NCBI GenBank assembly: GCA_023078555.1
Contig: CM041198.1
Span: 3,457,354 to 3,521,353 of the forward strand
Direction: 5' to 3'
From: Ulva prolifera
Lineage: Eukaryota > Chlorophyta > Ulvophyceae > Ulvales > Ulvaceae
DNA: 64,000 nucleotides
How positions within the stretch are numbered: position 1 is the first letter of the stretch; every line of letters begins with the position of its first letter. A model generated the notes under the pieces. That model did not search any database, had not been told where the DNA came from, and was given only the letters and a program-made list of their open reading frames with translations. Made by a program: the position numbers and the translations under genes. Of this stretch, positions 22,257 to 35,700 are shown piece by piece.

Positions 22257-25200
22257 CGGCAGTCAGGCTCGCCTGTGGACCACAGCTGAATAGCGGATAC
22301 AGCGCAACGAAAGAGAAACGTGTGCCACCGCTGACTCGAGCCGAAACTTTGTTATGCCACTCTGATGCAGCGCTGTTTGCGTCCGCATTCTGAGCCCTGC
22401 ATAAAGTCCGCTGGATGCATTCATGCGTCTTCCATGTTCACCGTCGAACGGACACGCGGAAGCCCAACCCCATGCCGCAACAGCTAACGCAAACCTATTC
22501 AGTTACGATCCGGGCGGCCGCAAAGTAGAGATACGCCGGCCCACACTCGGTGCTACACAGCCAGACCCGTGAACATGCATCGCGTGCATGCTATATATGT
22601 ACCGGTGCGTAAAGCAGGTGAAGAGCTGCAAATGTGTACAGCCACACACGACGATCGTCGAGTGGTGGCATCAGAGCTGTACAGTGAGGTTTCCTTGTGG
22701 CTTAAGATTGTACATACCCTCTGCCAATGCCAACGCATGCCCGTCCAGTCGCGGCCGTTGTGCTGTCCACTCGGCTAGTCACGCTTTAGCCAGCGCGGTA
22801 CCCGGGAATCCTGGCTGGCGTCTGCAGCACCTATCCTCTGGGGCCCGCGGAATGCTGGCAGCATCGCACCTCGTCAGCTGTTTTTGTCGGTACCCGTGTC
22901 CCAGCGTGCTGCTCAGCTTGGCGCATGTACGCGGCTGTGCTTGCGTTGGCCGCACGCCAGATGAGGTTTTTTTTACGTATGCACGGCCGCATGCGCGCGG
23001 GCGGTACCATGTATATAATCGAACTCCAGATTACCTTAACGAACAAGCTCATCGCCGTTTCTGGGCACCAGCAGCTAGCGTTACGCCTCCTGGCCCCGGA
23101 TACTATAAGAATTGGCCTATAAATAGTATTTATCTGATCCTGTAGCGTCTTTCAGCCTGTTAGAGCTCATAGGTGCAAAAGATGGCTGAAGAGCGGATCT
23201 CGAGGCGGCAGCCGGTTGGTCACCTCGACCGTCACCACAGCCGCATGCATGTGCCGCGCAGGCAACCGATCGCTTCTGGCCGGGCATGCAATTCGCAAGC
23301 AATCAGGTCATGGCGGGCCCGAAAGACCTCAACATCCCACCTCAGTACTGCAGGTGTGTGCAGCAGCAGGCAGACTCCTGTAATGCTGGCTGGTCTGGCG
23401 ATACAGGTGCAAACGCTGCCCTGTGCGCATACCGAGCTAACCGCGTTGAACCGGTAACGATGACAGATCCTTCGCCGTCCTGTGACCGCTGAGCGCTAGC
23501 AGTGCACTGCAGTGTTCGATGTTGACAATCGAACAGTCCACGGTGCATTAATCGGTGTTATGATTCCAAGTTTGGATGCCATGTTTGAAAGGTGGATGTC
23601 TGCCTTGTGCGGGTTCAGAGGTGTCATGACAGGCACGGAGTCCGGATCCCTTTGACCGATATCGCGGGTACACCCAGCACGTGCCCTGTGAGCGCCGCGA
23701 ACGTGAAGTGGACCATTCGCAGCGCTATCTTCAGCGCAGCCTAATCATGTTGCATTGCCAAGATAGTCTGGGGCGTGCATGATCTGGGTGCGCTGATGAA
23801 CATCCAGGTCGTGCTTGTGGGCTCCATCTTCAGCTTTCCATTTATATTGCCAGGACCCAGCCAAGCGTACGTAAGGAAGGAGCATAAAAAACGATCATGA
23901 TCGCACACCATGCACTGTTCTTATATAGTGATGAATCTCAGCTCGCTGCGCCGTGTGCTTACGACGTGTCCAAGGTCTGTGGTGCTTCTGGTGGCGTGGC
24001 TCCGCAGGGAGCTGTCTCGAGATATGTCGATCACGTCGATTGCTCGGGATTGGTGGGTCTCGAAAACTCGTGGTCGAGCTTCACTGCGTTCCGGGCTTTC
24101 ATGGTCGACGTTGCCGCTGCACGTTGGCAGCTACACATGCGGTACCTGGCTCCCGGCCCCGTGCTGGACGCAACGTCCCAGATGTAATACGTAGTCCGCT
24201 GGAATTCAACAGTGTGCTCGACCATTCTGGCCTCGAGCATCAGATTATGCGGTGGAAGCTGCAGGTCTGCCGCGTTGGTCTACCTCGAACATGCCTGCTG
24301 TTGAAGCTATGGTGTACACCGGAACCTGCGGACTCTAAATATGTCACTGTTGTCGGCTTTGCATGTCTGCTTCCGCTGTGTCCCTCCAGGGCCCGCGTCT
24401 AACTGCGAAGGTAATGGCGCCAGACCCACTTCTGTACATGCGAGACCTGCACGGCAGTTGCCAGTCAAAGCCTGCATGCCCCTGCGCTTATGTCACGCTC
24501 TAATGAGTTACTGACTTGATTCGCAATGCCCTTTGCGATGGCACGCATAGCGGTGCTCGGTATTGCCTCGTGCCACCCGATCTGTGTGTACCTGGCACCA
24601 CTTCAGTGTCGCGGGCTTCATCATTCGTGTCTCACAGACAGCACAGGGAGGTGAGTGCCTCTTGTGCTGTCCACATGTTCCCCATAGCGGCGTAAAGGAC
24701 ACTATAGCTGTGAGTGCGCTTGACAGCGTGGCATAATGTAATCTAGATACACAGCCATGGATCAGTACCGACAGCCTCATCGCTCACAGCAGCGCGACAA
24801 CAATAGTCTACTCGAGCTCCTGTTGCATACACATCCTGTCGCAGGACTGTCACCCACTGCTGAGATGCTGGAGCAACACCTTGCATGCAAGATGAATCTG
24901 AAGCCTAGCTCTTGAAGCTTGACCGGACGTCTGAAGGGTGCAGTGTTCTCAGCCCAGCCCGGTGGCCTAGCACAACCCTCCACTGCTGCAGCCAGGCATG
25001 CAAATATGTACTTCAAGGCGTAAAGAGAGCTGCAGCTGGACACACCTCGGCCCTGTCAGTTTGTGCTCCTGTCCATGCGTAGGCCGTGATGGTCTTATGT
25101 GATGTGTGTCTTATGTGTTTACAAACTTCTCAGAGGATGACAGTACATGGATTCTTTTACTGACCCTGAGTGGTCATGCTGCCCATCCATTACCTTTACC

Positions 25201-26936
25201 TTCTGCACTATCGTGTGACCACCTCGCTTTGCACAGGGTGAGGCCCTCTGAGTTGTGTCTGCGTGGGGCGATCCGGGCGATTCTCCGACTCTCCCCTGGT
25301 ATGTGGTTTCGGCTATCTGGAGTTGGCGTGGTCCGTTAAAGTATGCGGCTCAGAACATCCAGAAACACTCCACTTCACTGGTACTCTCACTGTATCAATG
25401 TCGTAGTTGCAACAAGTGTCAACGAATGACAGTCCAGCATCGACACAGAGAGTCATCTTGTTAAGCTATTCCATGTCGAAGGGTGAACACCTGTGGTTGT
25501 CTTTGAACCTGCGGCTACACTTGTCGGTCTGTTGTGCTTCTGCTAGACTTGTAACCACTTGTGAGGCGCTAATTTTTTTGTTTTTCCCTCAACTGCACAA
25601 GCGATGGCTTTGCGAGTACATACTCCAGGGCCATCAGGGCATTGGCCTCAAACCGCCGACGCCCACACTGTAAGATTGTTTGCCTGTGTTGAACCGAGAC
25701 ACGGACTCGTACAGCTATTCATCTAGTCCGAAGCAGTTGCAGCCGTCGCCGCATGCAGCTGTCCAAGCAAAAAAATGTACACTCAAGCAGCGAAGATTGG
25801 ACATGTTTCGAGCACTACTGCATTCAATCTGGCATATGTCACATTACAGGGTACAGGAAACAAGCCGACGGCATCTCCACCCGCACGTCATGCCCACATC
25901 AGTAGAGGGGCCCCGCCTGCTAGCATGCATTGCGGTCATCTTACAATGCCAGCTCAAACTACACATGGGTGCTCCCGCCCGGCGCCGCCCGGCAGCTCCA
26001 AGCCACCCAGCCACGCCCTTAAATTCTCAAACAATGGCAGCCCTTCCACGACACCTACAATAATAATATTAATAATGTGTTGCCAACGACAACGTGCATG
26101 CCTCTGCTCGTAGCATCCTACATCTGCGACTCTGCCCTTTGCCGCAATGGCGGGCGGGCCGTGTCGAGTCCCAGCAGACCCTGTCCTACCCTGACAGCTG
26201 CCACATCCACACAGTCCATGCCTGAGGAGCATGCATGTACATAAATAAAATGAACAAATGCCCCACCCACATTCTTCCACGCAACGCGCATAAGCGATGA
26301 GGACAAAACTGTTGGTTGCTCAGTGACCGGGTGGCAGCGGCCGGCGCGTGCGCATACGCTGCATGCATGCGCCACCGACCTGTACAGCAGCCAGGCACAC
26401 TTGACCCCGTATCAACCAAAACCACGCGCAACCGTGCTTTCCCCAAGCCGACAATCTCACAACGGTGGATATTCTCGCAAGACAGTCCAGGATTGTACAT
26501 CCCCTCTGCAGCTCCCTTCACCGCCTACACACAGGCCTACCGCGCCAAGGTGGGCTGCGGAGGCACGCCGGTTCGGACCGCCACCCTTTGTGCCCAGAAC
26601 CGCCCACTGGCAGATCCCCACCCTTCCTAGCACCCAGCAGGCACCTCGGTGGCGTTGACCAAAAAAAGCTACAGATACAGTAGCCGAACAGGTGTGCATG
26701 TGACATCACGGATCAGCATACACCCCCCTGACGCTTGCCACGGGACAGGTGCATGGGTGTAGGCGACACCTTAGCCACACCCTCGTACTTTTCACAGACG
26801 CAAACCGCATCAAGCGGCCAGCAGGAGCCGTCATGCTGGGCAGCAACAGATCAGGCACACACACAAACGGTGCACTGCACAAGCGCCGGGCGTTCAGGCC
26901 GGGTATGCCCCAGCAGTGCGGGGTACACAATGACCT
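22257..26936. other. No recognised gene
   Basis: Short frames on both strands, none with a known domain. The plus frame 23286-23492 (Cys/Gln/Asn-containing) and the plus frame 23897-24187 are mildly protein-like but lack support. A TATA-like 'gtatataatc' at about 23011 and an AT-rich patch at 26060-26080 stand out from the background. I see no repeats shared with the rest of the window. Confidence 0.4.
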
Positions 26937-28390
26937 TCACGCACCACCAGCGCTCGCGCTTCGGCTCCGCCTCAAGCGCGATGGCGTGGCATTCCCGCTG
27001 CCCTGCGGCGGCGCAGCCGCGGCGACGTGCTGGGGTAGCCGGCACGTCCCGAGGTACGGCTCCTGCGACACGCGCTCGTCTTCCACGGCGCGGACAGCAG
27101 GGTTGCGTGCGACGGCTAGGGCCGCGTGGCGCCGCTGCAGCGCCGCCACTGCGGGCTTGCTGTGCGCCGTCGCCGTTGTAGGATGCTCAGAACTCTCGGG
27201 CTCCTGTTGCTCGGCTCGGCAGTCGGGGCCGCATAGGGTTTGCCAGGATCCCTCCGGGTACCCCAGGTACGATAGGTCAAGAAATCCACCACCCCCTGCT
27301 ACCCCCGCAAGGTCATTGCTACTGTCATACAGCCCCAGGGACGATGACGACTGCCCGCCGAGTTCCGCAAGCGCGCGGGATAGGGTTCCACGGATCTCAT
27401 TGCCCCCGAGAAACGCCTTGCGCGGGCGTGTGGGAGACGAGGAGGCAGACCGGGAACACCGCACCGATACACACGCAGACGAGGTCACTGCCCCAGTGGC
27501 CACGTCTGCTTCCCAGCGGCCATCGGCAACACCACAGCGCCGGATGCCACACAGGCCTCGCTCCGCACTGCTGTTTGGCGGAACGTGGCTAGAGGGCCTC
27601 CCCGCCATCGGGACCCCCGCAGCTGGCGGAACTCTCGGTAAACACCCCGAAGGAGCGCCCGTGTAGCCACCCGACACGTCTGACACAGCATACACCGCAT
27701 GGGTCGCACAGCTGTCGTCCGTCGCAGACGCATGCTGCGGGACATGAGCAGACGTCGTGCTGCGTGTCACGCACACAGAGTTGGAGTCCAGGAACGGGTC
27801 TGACCAGGCCGGGGCGACACGTGGCTGTGGCGGCAACGCCGCCGTGTCGCCGCGGCGGACGTTCGTCGCGCTTGGATCAAGCGGCAGGCTGACGGAATCC
27901 TGCGCGCACTGCACCGCAGCATGGCCCCACACACGCGCCGCGTGGATTGCGATCGCAGCACATGTCGGTCGAACCGCCGCCGCCGCTGCCTCCTGGCGCC
28001 CCCTTACCCCGTGCCGCATAGGCACAGCGGCAGCCGGCCCCGGCACATCCGCGTCAGCGTGGAAAGACTGGGAGGTGTTAGGGTCCGACAGCTGCTTCGA
28101 GCGGAGGTGTACAGACGGTAGGGTGGGGGAGGAGGTGGTTGACAGGCCGCTAGCGGTGGCCTCAGGCGTGCGCTTCGACTGCTCGAGCCCCGAACTGAGG
28201 CTGCAGCGGCGCCGCGGTGGGGGGAGGAGGTCGGTGGCCGTTTGGAGGTCCGAGGAGATCCGCGAGGAGAGGGAGAGCCGGGAGGTCTGCGAGAAGGTGG
28301 TGACGCGGCCGCCGCGGCAGCGTCGCGTGCTGTGCTTGCCGCCACTCCCAGCATCTGGCGGTATGTTGCTCTGCAGGCAGAGCCGGCAGT
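26937..28390 (-). CDS. Hypothetical protein exon, Ser/Ala/Pro-rich, 5' end replaced or preceded by LINE DNA
   Basis: A minus-strand frame stays open from 28508 to 26937 (523 codons). Its first 25 or so codons lie inside a LINE 3' end, so the original exon more likely starts near 28370, where 'ctctgcctgcag' could be an acceptor. The protein is low-complexity: a Ser-rich segment ('SRLSLSSRISSD'), Ala/Arg-rich stretches, and a more ordered part with 'AFLGGNEIRGTLSRALAEL' and 'GGGFLDLSYLGYP'. No domain is recognised. GC is high, as in the confident exons of NOL6. It could be one exon of a larger minus-strand gene or a long chance frame in GC-rich DNA. Confidence 0.4.
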
Positions 28391-28437
28391 TGTCAGAGCA
28401 CAGGGGCAGGGACCTGGGCACTGCTCGGTGGGGATAT

Positions 28438-28590
28438 TGTATGTAGTTACAAAGGACAGAGGCCGGGCAGCGAGCCGTTGCCAGGAATACACACGCAAAT
28501 CCACTCACGCAGTCATGGCACTAGGCCGGGCACGAGCACGTACCACAGCTCGGCCGGTGATGCCAGCCAAAGATGTTGTATGTATGTAAA
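28438..28590 (-). mobile_element. LINE-like 3' end fragment (copy L-b)
   Basis: On the minus strand this copies the 3' UTR seen at 11060-11210: 'ggctggcatcaccggccga', 'gagtggatttgcg', 'ggctcgctgcccggcctct', ending in 'aactacatacaatat'. It lies directly downstream (minus sense) of copy L-c, whose own 3' tail precedes it, so two 5'-truncated insertions are stacked head to tail. Confidence 0.6.
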
Positions 28591-28993
28591 GATATTGTAT
28601 GTAGTTACAAAGGACAGAGGCCGGGCAGCGAGCCGTTGCCAGGAATACACACGCATATCCACTCATGCAGTCATGGCACTAGGCCGGGCACGAGCACATA
28701 CCACCGCCCTACTGGATGCCAGCCAAAGATTGAAGCCCCGCACGGAGCACAAGAGCATTCCCCTTGCACAACGCCACACTCAACCGGCGCAGAGCATTCG
28801 TAAAAAATAAAGCACGGTTCACCTTACCACACCGAGACGCAACCTCCACCAGCCGATTCAAGTGATTCATGGCAGGCCGTCCCAAGCGACCATGCGTCTC
28901 ATGCGACAATGGCACAAAACTGTACGCATCAGGGTCGTACAAACGACCAGGGTCGTACAAACGCTGGCAACAAACAAAAGATATTGTATGCAT
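28591..28993 (-). mobile_element. LINE-like 3' end (copy L-c) with ORF C-terminus
   Basis: The minus-strand frame 28993-28709 encodes 'SFVPLSHETHGRLGRP', 'LNRLVEVASRCGKVNRALF' and 'LRRLSVALCKGNALVLRAG', closely matching copy L-a at 10870, and then stops. The 3' UTR and tail ('aactacatacaatatctttacatac') follow. This is the best copy of the module in the window. I read it as the C-terminal end of a non-LTR retrotransposon ORF. Confidence 0.6.
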
Positions 28994-31952
28994 GTATGCA
29001 TGATTTCATTGCCGTATTGTGATTCTGTGTATGCAGTGCGCGCATTGACGATGACGAGCGGTGGTCTGCATCAAGGGAATAGGCTCATGAGTGCATCGCA
29101 CTGCTCGCTGCTGTTGGAATGTACAGATCATATGTAAAGGCAACATCAAGCAGACAGTTCGCCACAGCTGGACGGCTACCAACGGCATGCAGACCTGCCC
29201 CAACAGCTACCCAAAGGAAACAGCCCATAGATATGATCCGTAGGGTGATCGGCAAGCAGTCCATTTTGTTCTCCTGGAAATTTCCTTTGCGGCGGGTGGG
29301 TTTTAGTGGCGGCCGCAATTCACCGCCGTTGTGCGCCGTGATCATGACATCTCGAATGGCTTTGCGCGGGGTGCCGGGAGGCCTCATGAGGGGTCGGCGC
29401 GTGCATGAACGGTGCGCCGCATTGCAGTGCATGAACCGAACCTGCGTCGCACACATGGCAGCGCGCGTCATAACGTTGCCGAGGATCCGGCCAAACTTAA
29501 CGTGCCGTAACCGGAAGGCCGTGCGCAGCTGGAGATCTGCAGCCATCTCTGATCCTCTCGCATGTAGCGGAAGAGTACGCAACTTCACTGGAATCATATC
29601 ATGCGAGCCAAGCTGCGCATGCGGGGGTCAGCGGTGCGCAAGCGCCAGCAGGTCCGAGAAGCGATGGATTGCGTCGTCGGTCGTCGGGACCATGAGATAT
29701 CAAGGTACGCATCGTGATGTCGTGTGGCGCCGCGGACGAGCCGTGTACAGTCACGACACAATCACGCCAGCTGTGCACGCCGATTGCGATCACGTCTCCC
29801 CTGCTGCGCAGGCATTCGGCTACATTGCACGCCTCGGCTTCGCACTGTACAAAGTCTACCAGACAACACATGGATTCGTATAGCTTTCGTGCGGATGGAT
29901 GTTCACGTGCACACGGGACGTGCGACATATCGTCAGATCTATACGCCAACGCGGCGCTCATTGACCAAGGCGATGCACGCGGCAACCAGGGACAGCACGG
30001 GAAGCACAAAGGTGTAATTGCACACGAGATGGCCCAGATGTCGGAGCGGCAGACGAACGGCTGGAGCGAAGCTGTCGCTTGCACCAGTCGGCTGGTAGCA
30101 ATGCACAGCCTCATGGATGCGCGGTCAGCACCGCGCGCTGGTCAACGTGGGCAAAGACTATCTCGACCGACACCCGTGCACTCTCCGGACGATCATGATA
30201 ATTGCGTCTGACCGAGATTCTTCGTCCTCCACGAGCTCGAGTCGTAGATGTAGCACCACCAAGCACTTATGATGAGGCAGTGCAACGACGCAATAGCACA
30301 TGTAGATGCGGAAGCTGTATCGCGCGGCGGATCCTGCAGCCGCAGGCTGCAAGCACGTTTCCTGCAGCTGCATCGGACGTCTCACATCGCGCTGTGCTGG
30401 TTTCCGAGACACCATCACCACATGATCACCGCGCCCGTCTCCGAAACAGATATTATCTGTCTGTTCAAGGGAGGTGGCGACAGTGCCCAAGGGATGGATG
30501 GCTCGCGAACCCTAGGATAATGCAGCTCTTGCATGTGCATTGCCAGCGCGGAAGCGCCGCGCCATGCGGGCTGGATGCACCACACACCCCAGCACGCACG
30601 ACAGCCGTCAACATCCACGGCCTCAAAAGAAAATTAAGGTAATGGATATGTGGAGTGGTAATTGAGGGGCGTGGCGGGGATCGCACCGAGGAGGTGGAGC
30701 CTGCGAAGCTGGGGACGGAACCAAGTAGCGAAGTCTGCTCCAGAGCCTGCGGGGCGCTCCAGCCCTCGCCTCTGCTGACCGAAACATCTGAATCAACCTC
30801 TAGCAGCGTGCAAGATGATTGCGGCGGCCCGAGCGCGGGTGTGCAGGCGTCAGGAGTGGCTCGCATTGCTAATTGGGAAGTCAGAATCGAGAAGCCGATG
30901 GCGAATGCCCAGCCTCGTGCCTTCGAACGGACACATCTGAAGGTCAGGGAGGTGGGCGTTGCGTTAAGGCTGCGCTGGTGGGTTGGGAGAGGTGCGCTGT
31001 GGCGTTGCAGGCGTGGAGATTAATATTGCATGCGGGGCGAGATGGGTGGGTCGAGCATCGAAGTGTCGAATGGGCCAAGGTGCGAAAACGGAGGTCCACA
31101 CAGCCGTCATCGGGTCGTAGGTTCCGCGCACCGCTGCCGCGACATCGCGCGTCAGCCGCCACGGAAAGCTGAGGCTGCCTCGACGGGTGATTGCCAGCAC
31201 TGCGGCAGCACTGGTGCCGCATTTCAGCGAGGCGCAAATCTGCACTCTGGGCTGCAACACAGCGGTGGAACGGCGTTTTATGCGCCACGGCCTGTAAAAC
31301 CGTCTGTAGCAGCCTGCTTTCGAAATGGTCGTTGGAATGCAGGCCCGCGCGCTCTAGAGCTGGAAGATCCTCTGCATACGCTGTCCACATTTATCTAGTG
31401 ATCACTCGGGAAATCTAGATTTGTATGCCCCCCATATATCTTAAGATATGCACGCTGACTTGTACCCACTCCTGCTTTGACGGCTCTGACCTTAAGCTAA
31501 TGTTGGATGCCAGGTGCCCAGAGATGCTCATATATACATGCACCAGTAAACGCTGTTGACCTGGGCCCCGGGCGACTGCCGGGCCATCTATGCTGCCAAT
31601 GCAAGACCCCAGCAGCCTCGTCGAGATACTCGCTGCAGGTATCTCGGAGATACCACCACCTGAGGCCTCCGATGAGTTTTGCCGCGGCACGTGCACGATC
31701 ACATGCCGACCTCCAGGTGCGTGTTGGTGGAGGCACATTGCCACCACAACTGCTGAGTTTGACGGCGTGCCGCAAACGGCATGATCAAGCTGTAAACTTG
31801 ATGTACGCGACTCACGGAGAATCCATACTTGCGGATACATAGAGCAGTCGATATCCAGCCGATATGGCCTCGTATGCGCACATGGCTGCATGCAGATCTC
31901 TCCGTGTTGGACGAGCATGATAGCTTACAGTATCAGCAAGATCTGCTCCGGA
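28994..31952. other. No recognised gene
   Basis: Several longish overlapping frames (29119-29883 plus, 29085-29597 minus, 29599-30114 minus, 30202-30642 plus) occur on opposite strands of the same DNA, so most must be chance. The plus frame 30655-31023 is hydrophilic and Ser/Glu-rich and contains a GTGCGC donor-like site near 30992, so it could be an exon, but nothing confirms it. Confidence 0.35.
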
Positions 31953-31957
31953 CAGGG

Positions 31958-32661
31958 TGTGGTAATCAAATGGTGATCTGTCTTGCTATTGATACCCCTG
32001 TTCAATACACACAGAACACCTGTGCATCTTCTGTTCAGACAAGATTACATATGCTAAGTTTGTCTCACCTGTGGTAATCAAATGGTGATCTGTCTTGCTA
32101 TTGATACCCCTGTTCAATACACACAGAACACCTGCAGTGAATGCTCTTTGAGCAAACTTGCTTCCCACAGTGTTCACACACAACAAGACTTAGCACTTCA
32201 AAACATAATCTGAGCTATAGTGGCTGGAGGTATATACCTGTGCATCTTCTGTTCAGACAAGATGTCTGCTACAGAAAGCACAGTGGTATTTATACCTTTC
32301 ACCAGCACACTCACACACACACACCACACAAACACACAAGTGGTCTGCTCTGTGCAGCTCAAATCCTCCAGGATCTCAGATCCACCAGCACACCATACTA
32401 TACTATGGTGTGTGGGACTCTCAGGTCACTACACATACGCGTCACGCTATGCCGCAGCTCAGCATGCGTACATGACTGGTTTCCCTCAGTCTTTATCACT
32501 CGTCTCACAGGTGCATGCTGCACTCACTGTGGACTCAGAACACGCAATTAGTAGGGTGCAGCCGCAGCAACAGCTAGCTACTGCACCTCTCGGTTAACTA
32601 TATCAAAAAGCATGACTTATTCACGCAGCACGCAGAGCCCAGAGAGCTCTGTGCTGCCACA
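31958..32661 (-). repeat. 3' LTR of copia copy 3
   Basis: 704 bp, bounded by TGTGG and CCACA on the plus strand (TGTGG...CCACA also on the minus strand, as an inverted terminal repeat). It follows the polypurine tract in the minus sense. A block of about 65 bp starting at 31958 is repeated at 32070, so the LTR carries an internal direct duplication with a 112-bp period. It also holds a CA microsatellite at about 32310-32340. Confidence 0.97.
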
Positions 32662-32670
32662 CTCCCCCAG
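32662..32670 (-). other. Polypurine tract of copia copy 3
   Basis: On the minus strand ctgggggag directly precedes the 3' LTR (TGTGGC...). It lies 5 bases after a TGA (32678-32676) that would be the natural end of pol if the earlier TAG were sense. Confidence 0.8.
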
Positions 32671-32786
32671 AATGATCATGCGAGTGGCTTCAACATCTTC
32701 TTCATCCCCATGCGCTGAGCCCCGTCTTCATGGCTTGGCCCCGGCAGTGCCTTGGTCAGAATGTCTGCCTTCATGTCTTTTGTGCC

Positions 32787-35700
32787 CTAAAAAACAGGCT
32801 CAATGTCCCCTTGCATGACACGGTGGCGCACGAAGTTGTAGGCCACGTCGATGTGCTTCGATCGTCCGGATGCTCCCGGGGTGTGCTGCTGCATCAATGC
32901 CAGAGCTGACTGGTTGTCGCCATAGAGGCGAACCCGCTCCACCTGCCCGCTCATTTCACCCATGAGCTTGCGGACCCACAGCAGCTCCTTGGCTGCAGCT
33001 GCTGCAGCGATGTACTCTGCCTCGCACGTCGAGGAAGCCACCACCGTCTGCAACTTTGCTCTCCACACGACAGCACCACCGCGCTTCAAAATCACAGCAC
33101 CAGACGTACTCCTGCGAGTATCAGTGCACCCCGCGTAATCGGCATCCGAGTAAGCCTCGATGTCCGGGCTGCCACGTTGATACACTATGCCGCGGTCCAG
33201 AGTCCCGGCTGGGTATCTCAGTACGCGTTTGACCGCCTTCCAGTGCACTTCTGAGGGTTTCGACACGAAACGACTCAGCACACCCACAGCGAACGCAAGA
33301 TCCGGGCGCGTGTTGACCGTGAGGTACAGCAGTGACCCCACAGCCTCAGCATACGGCGCGTCAATGACAGCAGACTCCTCAGATCTATTCAAACGTGCAT
33401 TCGCCTCCATAGGGGAGCACACAGGCTTGCATGCTGTCATGCCGAAACGGTCAAGGATGTCTTGAGCGTACTTGGGCTGCCCCAGCCAGATTGTGCCTTG
33501 CTGGCGGTCCCGCTGGAGCTGCAGCCCGAGGAAGTACGACACTTCTCCGATGTCCTTAATGTCGAAGGCGCCGGCGATTGCCGCCAAGGCTGCCTGGGCT
33601 GCGTGCCGTTTGCCGACGATCACTCCGCCGTCCACGTAGATCAGAACGTAGAGGCGCTCTTGTCCTTCACCTTTGAAGAACAAACAGGGGTCCGCTTCAG
33701 ACGCGGTGAACCCCATCCGCACCAGCTCCCCCAAGAGCTTGGCGTGCCAGGCCCGTGCCGCCTGCTTCAGACCGTAGAGCGCCTTCCGGAGGCGGTACAC
33801 ACCGCCACCGCCGAACTCAGGTGGTACTGACACGTACACCTCGTCCCCGCCCAGCTCACCATGCAAGTAAGCCGTGGCCACATCGAACTGACGCAGGTCT
33901 AGGTCATACTCGGCGGCTTCAGCGAGCAAAATGCGGAAGGTGGCTTGCTGAGCAGTTGGGGCGAATACCTCGTCATAATCCATCCCCTTTCTCTGCAAGC
34001 ATCCGAGTACCACCAGCCGCGTCTTGTATTTGTCGACCGCGCCGCGTGCATCTCGCTTCACCTTGTACACCGGCTTCATGGGTAAAACGCGCTTGCCCTT
34101 GGGAACTTCTGTGACTGCCTCCATCGCTCCCATTGCCTTCAGAGACGCCCACTCCGAGTCGATGGCCTCCTTCCACAGAGGTGCATCCGGCCGTGACAAT
34201 ACCTCCTTGGTTGTCTTCGGCTCGTCCGTCAGCTCAGCCGCCGCAGCGTAGTTGTAGGCATGTGGCTGGTACACATCAGGTGGCTGGCGGTTCCGCCGTG
34301 GGTAGCGGTGAGCAGGGTGCTCCTCTTCCGCTTCGTCATCTGCCGGATCTTCAGGGTTCTCGTCAGTAGCGTCGTCGTCGCTGCCGGGGAGGTCTCGACC
34401 GTTGTCTTCGCTGCCGGGGTGGTCTGGACCGTCGTCTTCGTCATCGTCCCCCTCCTCGTTAGACTCCAGCTCCGGAGGCTCTTCATCTGAGTCCCCGTAG
34501 TCACTTGCGGGTACGAGAGCCGGCATGTCAGCGTATTCATCGCCGACGTTGATGTCATCAGCCTCAGCCGGCAGGTAGCCCTCCTCCAGTCCATCATCAT
34601 GATCATCGCATTCGGATATCATCGTCTCGAGGAAGCTGTAGTCCTCATCAGCACGTCGGAGTCCACACCCTTGCCAGCATGTGTGTGATTCATCAAAACG
34701 GACGTTTCGGGACTTCACCAGTTCGAACTCACCGTTGCGCCAGACGTAGACCTTGTAGGCCTTGCTGCTTTGCTGGTAGCCCGCCAAGATGCCTGCTTCA
34801 GCGCGGGCATCCAGCTTCTTGCGCTTTGCATGGGGCACATGCACATATGCAAGGCACCCAAAAACACGCAGTCGCTGTACGTCAGGGGCCGTGCCATAGA
34901 ACTGTTCATACGGCGACACCGTCTCCCCCTTTGTTGGCATACAGTTGCGGACTATAGATGCGGTCTCCAGGGCTGCAGCCCAGAACTTCGGCGACAAATC
35001 AAACTCGATCAGCATCGCGCGTGTCTTCTCGAGCAATGTCCGGTTGAGCCGTTCAGCTCTGCCGTTCTGTTCGGGGGTGTAATCCGCACTTGTTTGATTG
35101 TCGATCCCCTCTTTCCGGAAGAAAAGCCGCAGCCGCCCTTTGAACTCCGTGCCGTTGTCGCTTCTCACAGCCTTCACGTTTCGTCCGGTCTGCCTCTGCC
35201 ATCTGCGGATTGTGTCCTTGACCCACTCGTACACGTCGCTCTTCTTGACGACACACGAGACCTCGGCCATGCGTGACATGTCATCCATGAGGGTCACAGC
35301 ATACACAGCTCCGCCCCAGCTCGGGACCTGGAACGGCCCCATCAGGTCGGTGTGCAACAGCTCACATGCTTCAGTAGCCCGAGACTCTGACCTCGGGAAC
35401 GGGTCCCGGCTCTGCTTCGCCTTCATGCACACGTCGCACGTAGGGTTGTGTTCGTCAGCACACCCCTCCAGACCTTCTGCGTGTGCAAGTTTCTTCATTG
35501 CGTCGCGTCCAGGGTGTCCGAGGCGCCGGTGCCATGTTTCGGCGGACACGGCCACGTGGGCGGCAGCTTCCATTGGCGCCGCCGCGGGCATCAGCTCGCA
35601 GTCGAGCGTGTACAGCCGCTCCTCCTTCCAGCCCTCCAGGACCAGGTAGCCCTTGTTGTCAATGATGTGACACCGGTCTCCGCTCTGCCGGCATTCGTGC

